This document shows, piece after piece, positions 29,892 through 38,151 of a stretch of 64,000 bases of DNA. This stretch comes from Arthrobacter sp. NicSoilB8. Its GTDB lineage: Bacteria > Actinomycetota > Actinomycetes > Actinomycetales > Micrococcaceae. Location of the stretch: NCBI RefSeq assembly GCF_019977355.1, contig NZ_AP024656.1:124001-188000 (forward strand), given 5' to 3'. Position 1 is the stretch's first letter. Each line of letters opens with the position of its first letter. The translations under genes were made by a program, and so were the position numbers. The notes under the pieces are model-generated. The model was not told the DNA's origin, ran no database searches, and saw only the letters and a list, made by a program, of their open reading frames with translations.

Positions 29892-30746
29892 TCAGGGCGC
29901 CGTGCGGCCGCGCCCTGAATCCAAGGGTTCCTGTTTCAGGGAACCGGAAGGTGCCCCACTTACGGATGAAAGGCCGGCGGTGAATTGTGTTGAACGTTCG
30001 TCGTCCTCATAGAAGGTGGTGAACTTCTTCACCGCTTCCCGGGACATCGAGAGGCGATTCAGCGGGTGCAGGGGGTCTGCGTATCCCAGGGAGAGCCCGC
30101 AGACGATGATCTGGTCGTCGGGGATACGTAAATGTCTACGAAGGACAGGATGGAAGTCGATAAACGAGGCCTGCGTGCAGGTGTCCAGCCCCGAGGCGCG
30201 CGCAGCCAGCATCAGTGACTGGAGGAAGAGGCCAGCGTCAACGAGGCCGCCTCCGAGGGAACTTCTGCTGACCGTGAGGAACATACCGACGGGGGCGCCG
30301 AAGAAATCGTAATTGCGTCTGTGATGGGCCAGTCTCCCAGCCGTGTCTGCCGCTGTAATCCCAAGCGTTTCGCCGTATAGCCGCTCCCCGAACTCCCGAC
30401 GCCTGGATTTGAAAGGCTCGGCCCAGTCTTCAGGACGGAGCTGGTAGCTGTATTCGTTTTCCGCCGCGCGGCCTTCGTTGTCATGGGCATGTAGCAGCGC
30501 AGCGGTCAGAGCCGACTGCGCTTCACCGATGAGTACGTGAACCTGCCAGGGCTGAGAGTTGGAGTTGCTGGGTGACTTAGCCGCGAGGGCGAGCAGGCGC
30601 TCGACCTCTGGCCTGGGAACAGCGGTGGGAAGGAATGCCCTGACACTGCGCCTGGTGTCTAGTGCCTCTTCCACGCTGACAGAGGGGGCACGTTTCGACG
30701 GTACGAACCGCTTCACCGCTAGTGGGTTTCTCACGAGGTTTTGCAT
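29892..30746 (-). CDS. nitroreductase family protein, putative 4-nitrobenzoate reductase
   Basis: 284 residues of the FMN-dependent nitroreductase fold: DTRRSVRAFLPTAVPR (~30-45), LALAAKSPSNSNSQPWQVHV (FMN-binding, ~53-72), APVGMFLTV, GGGLVDAGLFLQSLMLAARA and GLDTCTQASF, then IIVCGLSLGYAD near residue 215. The last ~35 residues are a polar tail beyond the usual family end. Its ATG has AAAGAGG 10 nt upstream and it starts 26 bp after the DUF4863 gene, in one operon. In 4-nitrobenzoate degraders a nitroreductase (PnbA) makes 4-hydroxylaminobenzoate, the substrate of the neighbouring lyase. That assignment rests on gene pairing; other nitroaromatic substrates remain possible. Confidence 0.82.
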   Translation of the reverse strand: MQNLVRNPLAVKRFVPSKRAPSVSVEEALDTRRSVRAFLPTAVPRPEVERLLALAAKSPSNSNSQPWQVHVLIGEAQSALTAALLHAHDNEGRAAENEYSYQLRPEDWAEPFKSRRREFGERLYGETLGITAADTAGRLAHHRRNYDFFGAPVGMFLTVSRSSLGGGLVDAGLFLQSLMLAARASGLDTCTQASFIDFHPVLRRHLRIPDDQIIVCGLSLGYADPLHPLNRLSMSREAVKKFTTFYEDDERSTQFTAGLSSVSGAPSGSLKQEPLDSGRGRTAP

Positions 30747-30772
30747 GACACGTTGGCCTCTTTCTGGAGCGA

Positions 30773-31276
30773 TTATTCCGGAGTGATGTCGTAGGAAATC
30801 CGGCCTGCGGGCAGAAAGAACAGCGCGATGACAGCACCGCCCTTTGATTCAGGGTAGTGATGGCTGCCGGGCCCCGGCGCCGTCCAGCCCGCGCCAGACC
30901 AACCGTTGGGCCCCATCAGCTTCGCCTCCGGATCCAGGGGGACCACGAGGTTCAATTCACCATAGGGGTGCTGATGATACTGGCCACGGAACGGTTCCAC
31001 GCTGTTCATGTAGACGGCCGTGATGCTGAAGTAATTCAGGACTTCGCTGGGCTCAGCGATGCGGCTTCGTCGGTAGTTCGGGCCATCGATTTCGATATTG
31101 GCGGCCCAGCCCTCCCAAACTCCCTGGGTAATCATTCGTGCAAGATCCTCATACAGTTCCGTTCCGGGACCGTAGTTTTCGTTGAGCCACGTCTCGAGTT
31201 CCCCCCCGGCCGTACGGTTCTTGACCTCCATGAGAAAGGGGATGCTTCGATCGATCAGGTTCTGGCTAGCACTCAT
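30773..31276 (-). CDS. DUF4863 protein, putative 4-hydroxylaminobenzoate lyase (PnbB-like)
   Basis: 167 residues, the length of the PnbB family. These cupin-like enzymes convert 4-hydroxylaminobenzoate to protocatechuate and ammonia. Visible are an N-terminal helix region ending TWLNENYGPG, DLARMITQGVWEGWAANIEI, NYFSITAVYMNSVEPFRGQYH with HQHPYGELNLVVPLD (a histidine-rich cupin strand), LMGPNGWSGAGWTAPGPGSH with HYPES, and GGAVIALFFLPAGRISYDI at the end. First gene of the two-gene operon; an operator palindrome (31337-31367) lies 61 bp upstream of its ATG. Pairing with a nitroreductase and an AAHS transporter supports the nitrobenzoate role. Confidence 0.78.
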   Translation of the reverse strand: MSASQNLIDRSIPFLMEVKNRTAGGELETWLNENYGPGTELYEDLARMITQGVWEGWAANIEIDGPNYRRSRIAEPSEVLNYFSITAVYMNSVEPFRGQYHQHPYGELNLVVPLDPEAKLMGPNGWSGAGWTAPGPGSHHYPESKGGAVIALFFLPAGRISYDITPE

Positions 31277-31336
31277 TGTTGGTCTCCTCAGGCTTGAATC
31301 ACACCCACTGTGTGATGTCAGTAACGCTAACCGCTG

Positions 31337-31367
31337 GTTACGTTACAGTCAAGAGCTGTAATGTAAC
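31337..31367. promoter_or_regulatory. TetR-type operator upstream of the DUF4863-nitroreductase operon
   Basis: Arms GTTACGTTACAG (31337-31348) and CTGTAATGTAAC (31356-31367) match as inverted repeats with one mismatch and a 7-bp spacer. The core CGTTACAG-N7-CTGTAATG matches the orphan site at 28917-28949 in seven of eight positions of the right arm. Located in the divergent region between the lyase gene and tetR. Confidence 0.65.
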
Positions 31368-31435
31368 TATGCAGCTTTCCACTTCAAGAGCACAGAAACG
31401 GGTTCCCGACTTGGCTCTCGTCTTCAATGCCGTTG

Positions 31436-31458
31436 TGTTACATTCAACCTATGTAACG
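31436..31458. promoter_or_regulatory. TetR-type operator just upstream of tetR (autoregulation)
   Basis: TGTTACAT (31436-31443), spacer TCAACCT and ATGTAACG (31451-31458) form an inverted repeat with the same 8-7-8 layout as the other sites. It ends 23 bp before the chosen tetR start, a position that would block transcription of the regulator itself. Confidence 0.6.
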
Positions 31459-31481
31459 TAACTTGCAGAGGGGTGGCAGGA

Positions 31482-32144
31482 ATGACCGATCAGGCAGGCC
31501 GAATGGCCGAGCAGAATTCAGAAGGCGGTTCCCATTCCAAGGGAGGTCGTCCTCGTGATCCTGCCCTGGACGAGGCGATCATCAAAGCAACGCGGCGCCG
31601 CCTCGTCCTGGACGGATACTCGACAATGACGCTCGGGGATATCGCCGCAGATGCAGGCGTGACAAGACCGACGCTGTACAGACGGTGGCCGGGTAAATTC
31701 GAGTTGGTTGTTGAAGCACTCGATTACGGCTTCCGGGCGCAGCGTGACACTTACCCCTCATTAAACTTGGACGAGCTGCCGGCCATTGAGGCCTTGACCG
31801 AAGCCGTCCGCCGGCTTGATCCGGCCTACTTCAATCCTGATGCCATGGTCCTCATGGGCAACTTCATGGGAGAGACCATCCGAACCCCCGAGCTGCTTGC
31901 CATTGTGTGCCAACATGCGGTCGAGCCCCGCGTCAACCTGCTCGAGAGGGTTCTCGTAAATCTCCAGGACCGTGGCGAGGTGAGGCCTGAAATTGACACC
32001 CGCACTATCGCCACCATGTGTTTCGGCAGCTACTTTGCCGCGTTCCTGCGTACAGACGCTGATCGTGCCGGCCTGGCCGAGAAGGTGGTCGCAGTGCTAT
32101 GGCCGGGAATCGCTGTGGACCCTCAGGAGGGGATCCCCGCCTAG
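31482..32144 (+). CDS. TetR/AcrR-family transcriptional regulator of the nitroaromatic locus
   Basis: 220 residues. The N-terminal DNA-binding domain is readable: GRPRDPALDEAIIKATRRRL, then YSTMTLGDIAADAGVTRPTL and YRRWPGKFELVVEAL (helices 1-4, residues ~20-75). The C-terminal ligand domain ends with a TetR_C-type segment (MCFGSYFAAFLRT). The ATG at 31482 follows GAGGGG by 8 nt; a GTG at 31473 would add three residues. It is divergent from the lyase-nitroreductase operon and convergent with the MFS gene. Because the same palindrome occurs at its own promoter, at the operon promoter and at the transporter promoter, it most likely represses all three until an aromatic acid binds; inference. Confidence 0.88.
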   Translation: MTDQAGRMAEQNSEGGSHSKGGRPRDPALDEAIIKATRRRLVLDGYSTMTLGDIAADAGVTRPTLYRRWPGKFELVVEALDYGFRAQRDTYPSLNLDELPAIEALTEAVRRLDPAYFNPDAMVLMGNFMGETIRTPELLAIVCQHAVEPRVNLLERVLVNLQDRGEVRPEIDTRTIATMCFGSYFAAFLRTDADRAGLAEKVVAVLWPGIAVDPQEGIPA

Positions 32145-32237
32145 CAACCGCGCACCGCGCCTATGCTTCGGCGGCGGTGCGCGGCATCATGCCTTTCACA
32201 GGTGCAAGTCGGGCCTCAATCAGGCGCCGCGCAGGCG

Positions 32238-33596
32238 TCAGCGACGCCGGTGGCCCAAGGTGAATACGCTGGCTCCGGCGGCGACAAGGACCACGGCTAA
32301 AGCAAGGAATACTTCCCCTGCTCCCATCCCGGCGCCCAGCGCGATGCCCACAAGCAGCGGGCCGGCGATGCCGCCGACGCGCCCGATGCCCAAGGCCCAG
32401 CCCACTCCCATGGACCTCATCCTTGGCGGGTAGAGCACAGTCGCCAGCGCAATCACGCTCATCTGGCCTCCCGTCACACAGGCTCCGCTGAGAAAGGCAA
32501 CCACTAGAAGCAGGACTGGCCCGCCGGCAACCACCATGCCAAGGATCGCCACACAAACGGCCCCGAGCACATATACAGATCCAAGGGTGCGAAACGGACT
32601 GATACGGTCCATGCAGGGGCCAATAACCGTGGCTGCGATGATTCCACCGATGGTGGTCAAAATGGTCGCACCAATGACCAACGCCGGGGGTTGGCCCAGC
32701 CTCACAAGGATCGTAGGAAGCCAGCTCTGGATCGCATAGAAGGCTGCGAGATTGGCCGCAATAGCGATCCACAACAGCAAGGTACTCGCCCGCCAGTTGC
32801 GGCGGAACAGCTCAACGACCAGTGAGCGCGTAGTTTCGATCACAGGCTTGTCGTCATGGACGACAATGCTGGCCCGCGGGGAAAGCTTGGGATCCAAGCG
32901 CCGCAGCGTGGCATGAGCGCGGGCCATGCCGCTAGGGTGCCCCAACAGGAAGCTCGGAGACTCAGGAAGATACCGAACAAGCAGGACCAGCAAGAGCAGG
33001 GGGACCACTCCGCCAATGACAAACAGGGTGCGCCAGCCCAGGAGGGGGATGACCATGCCGGAGACGAGGCCCGCCGCAACAAACCCAAGGGCATAAAAGC
33101 AATAAATAAACATAACGAGGCTGGAACGGCGGCGCTTGGGTGCGAATTCGCTGGTAAGCGACACCAGGCTTGGAATGATCGCCCCCAGACCCGCGCCCGT
33201 AAGGAATCTGAGCAAAATGAGTTGAACAGGTTCCCCAGCGATAGCGGTGACAAGGCTAAGGACACCGAAAACGGCGGTACACCAGATAATCATGCGCCGG
33301 TGCCCGGCACGGTTGGCCAAAGGTGCGAGCACGAGGTATCCGACCATCAAGCCGACGATGGCAGCCGAAAGTATGGGCCCAAGGACGGCCACTGGAAGGT
33401 CCCATTCCCGGGCAATGGCCGGGGCGGCAAAACTTATCGCCTGCGTGTCGAATCCATCCAGAAACATCACGGCGCCGGACAGCATGAGCACAAGGTAATG
33501 GAATCTGCCGAGCGGCCGGGCATCGATAATTTCGTCAAGACGAACGGTGGCACCGAGGTTGGACTGGTCAAGTGGTTGGGGCACTCTTGGGGACAT
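32238..33596 (-). CDS. MFS transporter, aromatic acid:H+ symporter (AAHS)-type
   Basis: About 452 residues with 12 predicted membrane spans. The AAHS signature near TM1 is AVMFLDGFDTQAISFAAPAI; others are GLMVGYLVLAPLANRAGHRR (loop 2-3 motif, ~85), FLTGAGLGAIIPSLVSL (~125), an EFAPKRRRSSLVM loop and PESPSFLLG. The second half has WLPTILVRLGQPPA and RMRSMGVGWALGIGRVGGIAG. I chose the ATG at 33596 (product MSPRVPQPLDQ); a GTG at 33665 would add 23 residues that look unlike the family. Two TetR operators lie upstream of it (33705-33763). It probably imports nitrobenzoate or a related acid for the neighbouring enzymes. Confidence 0.85.
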   Translation of the reverse strand: MSPRVPQPLDQSNLGATVRLDEIIDARPLGRFHYLVLMLSGAVMFLDGFDTQAISFAAPAIAREWDLPVAVLGPILSAAIVGLMVGYLVLAPLANRAGHRRMIIWCTAVFGVLSLVTAIAGEPVQLILLRFLTGAGLGAIIPSLVSLTSEFAPKRRRSSLVMFIYCFYALGFVAAGLVSGMVIPLLGWRTLFVIGGVVPLLLLVLLVRYLPESPSFLLGHPSGMARAHATLRRLDPKLSPRASIVVHDDKPVIETTRSLVVELFRRNWRASTLLLWIAIAANLAAFYAIQSWLPTILVRLGQPPALVIGATILTTIGGIIAATVIGPCMDRISPFRTLGSVYVLGAVCVAILGMVVAGGPVLLLVVAFLSGACVTGGQMSVIALATVLYPPRMRSMGVGWALGIGRVGGIAGPLLVGIALGAGMGAGEVFLALAVVLVAAGASVFTLGHRRR

Positions 33597-33704
33597 CACA
33601 AGTTCACTTTCGTTGGAACGCAGAAGGCGGTGGGGACAGCCGTGGCTGGCGGACCGGGGGAACACGTTTGGGGACGACGAGTAGTCACAACGTAGACCGT
33701 GGCA

Positions 33705-33731
33705 TACGTTACAGTCAATAGGCGTAACGTA
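33705..33731. promoter_or_regulatory. TetR-type operator upstream of the AAHS transporter (site 1)
   Basis: TACGTTAC (33705-33712) and GTAACGTA (33724-33731) are perfect complements; CGTTACAG with the TCAATAG spacer repeats the left half of the other operators. About 110 bp upstream of the transporter ATG. Confidence 0.6.
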
Positions 33732-33740
33732 AACGAGTTC

Positions 33741-33763
33741 GATTACAGACGTTGATGGTAACG
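33741..33763. promoter_or_regulatory. TetR-type operator upstream of the AAHS transporter (site 2, weaker)
   Basis: GATTACAG (33741-33748), a 7-bp spacer and TGGTAACG (33756-33763) fit the same 8-7-8 pattern with two mismatches in each arm. It lies one to two turns from site 1. Confidence 0.4.
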
Positions 33764-33919
33764 TAACCAGCTACTAGTCTCTTTCTTGGCGCTATCAACG
33801 CTGAAGACCACCCCTCGACAAGGAAGTAGAAATATCATCATGAGTCTCGATATTGAAACTGGCCAGGCGGTCGAATGCCTGAGTTTAAGAGACAACGGAT
33901 TCACTTGCCGAGGCATCAC

Positions 33920-34387
33920 GATTGCCGCCCATGGATACAGCAAAGCTCTTCATGGGCGGTCGCATGCAAGGGACGTCAAATTGGTTCAATAGCCTTGGCC
34001 TGCGCCCGAGCGCATTCCATGCCTGGCTGGCTGCCGTCACTGAGGTCACTGCAGGTCTGGCCTTCGCCGCCGGGCTCCTCACTGCGTTCGCTTCCGCCGC
34101 ATTCGTGGCCCTAGTGCTTGTGGCAGCATGGACCGTCCACCGCCATAAGGGATTCTTTATCGTCTCCGGCGGCTGGGAGTACACCCTCGTACTGGGAATC
34201 GGGGCAATAGCAACGGCAGTTGCCCGGCGCAGGACGGCTCAGTCTTGACTGGCTGTTCTTCGATAAAAATCTCCTCGAAGGATGGCCCGGCCTGCTGATA
34301 GCAGCGCCGGGAGGGACAGTCGCAGACATTGCCCTTCTAGCAATCTTTTACCGGCCGGCAAAGACCCAGGGCGCCTCAAGCCGGTGA
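33920..34387 (+). pseudogene. DoxX-family membrane protein, frameshifted
   Basis: A DoxX-type protein is readable across three frames. GITIAAHGYSK comes first, then (after one extra A near 33944) LFMGGRMQGTSNWF, HAWLAAVTEVTAGLAFAAGL, AAWTVHRHKGFFIVSGGWEY and LVLGIGAIATAV. After a second shift near 34225 the frame continues SLDWLFFDKNLLEGWPGLLI and ALLAIFYRP to a TGA at 34385. Removing the two shifts gives a four-helix protein with the GG..GT and WEY features of the family, but the first helix is truncated. DoxX-like proteins take part in thiol or sulfur oxidation at membranes. Confidence 0.7.
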
Positions 34388-34601
34388 CGACCTGCCTTGG
34401 AACAAATCGGTCACATGCAAGGGGTTTACAGTGCTCCCCAGTGAGGAAGGGCTGTATCCCGCCACCGGAAAGACTTACCTGAGACCCGGATGCGTCCCTC
34501 GTGGACACCTTCGGAGACGGACGTTTCCGCCAGAGAACATTAACACTGTCGATGTGTTGAGTGTTCCGGAGCGTCCGTACTGCCGGTTGCTACCGGCGGC
34601 C

Positions 34602-34645
34602 GCGCCGGACCGGACCTGATCCCCCCATAGGGTCCGGTCCGGCGC
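34602..34645. terminator. perfect 15-bp GC-rich inverted repeat
   Basis: GCGCCGGACCGGACC (34602-34616) and its exact complement (34631-34645) flank a 14-nt loop. No T-tract. It lies about 215 bp after the DoxX remnant. Confidence 0.5.
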
Positions 34646-35494
34646 CGGCATCTAAAGGGAGTGCGTGGTCTGAAACGGACCGCAGCACACGTGTTTTGAG
34701 CACTCCCCGGCGCGAACAATCCCATACATAACCTGGCATTTCTTGATTTGCGTATACCCGGCCCGCAACACTCCCCTCTTATGTACCTCAACCGCTACAG
34801 CCCTCCGGAACCGACGTCCCGCTGGCTGAAGTGGCTGGATCGTCGCCGTATGGCACATCCCACCCTCCTGCTATTTCGCCGGATAGGATCCAGTGCGGCT
34901 CTGCCAAACGGGCGGGTTGGCCTACTTTCGTCATCCCGAAAGCTGAAGTGATCAGTGGCAAATCCGACATCACTTTTCAGCGGTTCCAGTGTTGCCAGCG
35001 GACAATAACGGCTGCATCTTCGGACAGCATTGCTGCTATCGGCAGGGCCGAAAATGGTGCCAGGTCGCTGCATAATCTGCTCTACCCGCCGGTGAGTTTC
35101 GGTTGCTCCACGATGCAAATTATCGGTTCCGTGGACAAGGACACAGCCGTTCTGCCTATCGGCGTTGTAGACGTCCTGTTCAGGCCGCTATCTGGCTTCA
35201 GTACCACAACCACTCAGGCAATGGCAGCCGGCTCTCCTGCAGAGAATCCGGGCACGCCTTCTAGACACGTGTCCGAGCAGCGACGTTCGCTGCGATGGAC
35301 CGGTTGTGAAGGTCCTTTTCCAAAGCGGCGGCTTCGTGGAAGTCGTTCCTGGCTTCAAGAGTTCAGGCACTCGGGCCCTGTCGGCACAGGACACCTTTGG
35401 CTCGTGGTGAGCTTAATTCTGTCCACACTTTCGGCTGGCTTGCCATACTCCAGAGTTTCGAGCCCTTAAAAAGCCACCAGACACTGGACGACGG
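34646..35494. other. 849-bp stretch without a recognisable gene
   Basis: A plus-strand reading of 212 codons (34831-35469) exists but its composition (many Ser, Arg, Pro and Cys, no motif, no ribosome site, low GC bias at third positions) does not look like a protein. I see no RNA gene or mobile element here. Confidence 0.4.
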
Positions 35495-36193
35495 CTAAGC
35501 AACTGCTGGAGATACGTCACCAATACATCCATCGAGGATTTCCCTGCCCAAGAGGGTGGTGTGGAACCGGTTGAGCATGGATTGCAGTTCGGAGGCCGGG
35601 GCGTTCGCGCCAAAAGCCTCCGCGTGCGGCTGCAGGCGGATGCTGTCATGGAGTGTCCCGGCCGGGACCGGGTCGAGGCCGATCTGGTCTACCAGAGTGA
35701 TCACGCGGTCGGTGCCGTTGCCGTCGTCTCCGGCGACGGCCATGCCCTTCCGGCCAGGGGCTCCGGGTCTGCGGGGTCCTTCATCCAGGTCGTGGTAGCC
35801 CATGTGATTGAAGGCCTTGACGACGACGGAGTGGGCGAGGAATTCCTGCACCACCGTGCTGGTGGGGAGGTCCGAGTCCGTCAGATCGGGCCGTGGGCCG
35901 TCGACTTCCCACCAGTAGTTCATTGCGTCGATGACCAGTTTGCCCGCCAGGGCCTCCCGCGGCAGGGTCCTGTATTTGCCCAGGGGCAGGGCCAGGATGA
36001 CGATGTCACCTTCCCGGGCTGCCTGAAGCGCTGCTACCGGTTCGGCGCCGGGAGCCATGACCTGCATGATCAGTCGGATGCGTTCCGGGTCCCCGGATCC
36101 AGCGATGAGGACACGGTGCCCGGAGGCAACGGCCAGGCGTGCCAGGACAGTGCCAAGTTTGCCGGCTCCAAGAATGCTGATGGTCTCGCTCAT
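35495..36193 (-). CDS. NADP-binding (F420-dependent NADP reductase-like) oxidoreductase
   Basis: 232 residues with an N-terminal Rossmann fold: ISILGAGKLGTVLARLAVAS (GxGxxG, residues ~5-24), GHRVLIAGSGDPERI, DIVILALPLGKYRTLP (~65-80) and KLVIDAMNYWWEVDGP, then VVKAFNHMGYHDLDEG (~125). The pattern matches NAD(P)-binding proteins of the F420-dependent NADP reductase family (YqeC/F420_oxidored). Its ATG overlaps the stop of the luciferase-like gene by 4 bp, so the two are coupled. It could recycle F420H2 or another reduced cofactor for that monooxygenase; whether the organism's F420 is used cannot be read here. Confidence 0.82.
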   Translation of the reverse strand: MSETISILGAGKLGTVLARLAVASGHRVLIAGSGDPERIRLIMQVMAPGAEPVAALQAAREGDIVILALPLGKYRTLPREALAGKLVIDAMNYWWEVDGPRPDLTDSDLPTSTVVQEFLAHSVVVKAFNHMGYHDLDEGPRRPGAPGRKGMAVAGDDGNGTDRVITLVDQIGLDPVPAGTLHDSIRLQPHAEAFGANAPASELQSMLNRFHTTLLGREILDGCIGDVSPAVA

Positions 36194-37245
36194 ACGGCCG
36201 CAGATTCGGTCAGCTGGCGCTCGGCGAGCATTTCGCGCACCAGCGGCACGACGGTGCTGCCGTAAAGTTCAACTGCTTTCAGCCGGGCGCTGATGGGCTG
36301 GGCACCGGCGGTGAAAATGAGGTCGAACCGGCCGACGTTGAGGGAGGAGACGGCGCCGGCGATTCTTCGCGCCACGGAGTCGGGGGATCCAATGTACATC
36401 GAACCATGCTGGATTTCTGCTTCGAATTCCTCCCTGCGGACCGGTGGCCAGCCCCGAAGAGCGCCGATGCGGTCCCGGACCACTTTGTAATGCGGCCAGT
36501 AAATTTCCTTCGCCTCATCATCGGTGTCGGCAATGAAGCCAGGAGAGTGCATACCCACCGGCCATGCAGTAGTGCCGAACTGTGCCGCGGCCCTCTTGTA
36601 GAGGTCGATGTATGGGGCGAAACGTTCCGGCTGCCCGCCGATAATGGCCAGCATGAGCGGGAACCCATACTTTGCCGTGCGGACCACGGACTGGGGCGAA
36701 CCGCCCACGCCCACCCACGTCCTCAGGCCCCCTTCTGTTTTCGGATAGACATCGGCATCGACCAGGGGAGCACGGACGGTCCCCCTCCAGGTCACCGGCT
36801 TCTCTTCCAGCAGGCGGGCGAAGAGCTCGATTTTTTCCTCGAAGAGGACGTCGTAGTCGCTGAGGTCGTAACCGAAGAGAGGGAAGGACTCGGTAAACGA
36901 TCCCCGCCCGAGGATCACCTCGGCACGGCCGTTCGAAAGCGCATCGACTGTGGCGAACCGCTGAAAAACGCGCACCGGGTCATCAGAACTGAGCACAGTC
37001 ACGCCGGAGCCCAGACGGATGCGTTCGGTCCGGGTGGCCATGCCGGCCAGAACCGTTTCGGGGGAAGACACAGAAAACTCCGGCCGGTGATGCTCACCCA
37101 CGGTGAAGACATCAACCCCCAGGTGGTCGGCTATAACCACCTCATCAATGAGTTGCCTGATCGCCCGGGCTTGGCTCACGGGCACGCCGTTGTCATCCAT
37201 AGGGACGTCTCCGAAGGTATCCAGACCAAAGATGACTTCGCTCAT
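36190..37245 (-). CDS. LLM-class flavin-dependent oxidoreductase (luciferase-like)
   Basis: 351 residues of bacterial luciferase-like TIM-barrel type. MSEVIFGLDTFGDVP, VVIADHLGVDVFTVGEHHRP (residues ~35-54), LAGMATRTERIRLGSGVTVL, RVFQRFATVDALSNGRAEVI, RGSFTESFPLFGYDL, GVGGSPQSVVRTAKYGFPL and RWPVGMHSPGF-type segments are all present, as in alkanal monooxygenase-like or F420-dependent proteins. AAGGAG stands 7 nt before the ATG. It is divergent from a MarR gene and TTGACA-type palindromes lie between them. A decayed second copy of this gene lies at 38152-38590. Substrate unknown. Confidence 0.88.
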   Translation of the reverse strand: MSEVIFGLDTFGDVPMDDNGVPVSQARAIRQLIDEVVIADHLGVDVFTVGEHHRPEFSVSSPETVLAGMATRTERIRLGSGVTVLSSDDPVRVFQRFATVDALSNGRAEVILGRGSFTESFPLFGYDLSDYDVLFEEKIELFARLLEEKPVTWRGTVRAPLVDADVYPKTEGGLRTWVGVGGSPQSVVRTAKYGFPLMLAIIGGQPERFAPYIDLYKRAAAQFGTTAWPVGMHSPGFIADTDDEAKEIYWPHYKVVRDRIGALRGWPPVRREEFEAEIQHGSMYIGSPDSVARRIAGAVSSLNVGRFDLIFTAGAQPISARLKAVELYGSTVVPLVREMLAERQLTESAAV

Positions 37246-37261
37246 GGGTGGCTCCTTGTAA

Positions 37262-37322
37262 TTGACACATCAACCAACTAGTTGACGTGTCAATTCTTGC
37301 CTCGTTATGATTGACATGTCAA
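37262..37322. promoter_or_regulatory. two TTGACA/TGTCAA palindromes between the luciferase-like gene and marR
   Basis: TTGACACATCAAC (37262-37274) and GTTGACGTGTCAA (37281-37293) pair with one mismatch; TTGACATGTCAA (37311-37322) is a perfect 12-bp palindrome. They cover the divergent promoter region, 16 bp from the marR start on one side and 17 bp from the luciferase-like start on the other, as expected of MarR operators. Confidence 0.6.
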
Positions 37323-37337
37323 GCGAAGGGCAGATGA

Positions 37338-37823
37338 ATGACCAACCAAGCAGAAAAGCTGGCGCGGCGCAGCCCCACCCGGGCGGAACTGGCGGTGTGG
37401 CGTGAATACATCGAGACAGCAGAGGCTCTGGGGCGGGCCCTGGCCACTGGGTTGCAATCGACGTCAGGTGTATCGTCCGCGGACTATGCCGTGCTGCTGG
37501 CACTCAGCGAGGCTGAGGACCACCGGCTGCGGTCATCAGCGCTGGCAGTGGCCATCGGCTGGGAACGCAGCCGGTTGTCGCATCATCTGGGCCGAATGGA
37601 GGCCCGCGGGCTCATCCGCCGGCAACGGTCGGACTCAGACAACCGGGGGGCAGCGGCGGAGCTCACCGACGAGGGGGCCAGAATGTTCCGCAGCGCGTCT
37701 GCGTCACACCTGCGGCTTGTCCGCGAGGTTTTTGTCGACGCCCTGACATCCGAGGAGCTAGAGGACGCCGGGAAGGTGGCGGCCAGCCTGCGGGCCCATC
37801 TGGAGAAACAGCGCGGGCTGTAA
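37338..37823 (+). CDS. MarR-family transcriptional regulator
   Basis: 161 residues. Helical N-terminus (AELAVWREYIETAEALGRAL), then the winged helix: SSADYAVLLALSEAEDHRLR, SSALAVAIGWERSRLSHHLG with RMEARGLIRRQRSDSDNRGA (recognition helix and wing, residues ~60-105), ELTDEGARMF and the C-terminal dimerisation helix. The gene starts 92 bp from the divergent luciferase-like gene and probably represses it and itself through the TTGACA palindromes between them. Confidence 0.9.
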   Translation: MTNQAEKLARRSPTRAELAVWREYIETAEALGRALATGLQSTSGVSSADYAVLLALSEAEDHRLRSSALAVAIGWERSRLSHHLGRMEARGLIRRQRSDSDNRGAAAELTDEGARMFRSASASHLRLVREVFVDALTSEELEDAGKVAASLRAHLEKQRGL

Positions 37824-37849
37824 CCGATCAGGTGCCGAAAAGGGTCGGG

Positions 37850-38106
37850 TGGCCCGCTCCGAAGCGAGAAAAGGATGCCCCAAGCCCAAAGTTGATCAGT
37901 GCAGTCCGGGCATCCCGGTAGGACGAGGCCCAGGGCAGCGAGGATTTCGAGGAGGCTGATGCGCTTGACGGCACACCCGGAGACGTCTTGGACCCAGCTT
38001 TCGCGGGCAGCCGCGAGCTTCACTACGGTTGGGCGATTTTCTTGGTTCCTGCGGCCAGAAAGAGAAGGGTGAGTACGGCGGTGATGACCCAGAGGACTAC
38101 GTTCAT
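37850..38106 (-). pseudogene. DoxX-like family protein, interrupted
   Basis: From an ATG at 38106 the minus strand reads MNVVLWVITAVLTLLFLAAG and TKKIAQP, then a TAG. In the next frame the protein goes on with KLAAARESWVQDVSG, KRISLLEILAALGLVLPG and a degraded C-terminus. The order (TM helix, K..QP loop, W..D segment, second helix with LEILAALGL) is that of short DoxX-like membrane proteins. A one-base shift at about 38027 and a lost C-terminal half make it non-functional. Confidence 0.65.
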
Positions 38107-38151
38107 GATGCTCTTCTTTGTGATGCCTTGACGTGATGCAGGGAGAGGCCG

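Noticed and set aside
34831..35469. 212-codon plus-strand open frame
   Set aside because: No motif, no ribosome site, odd composition; no evidence of coding.
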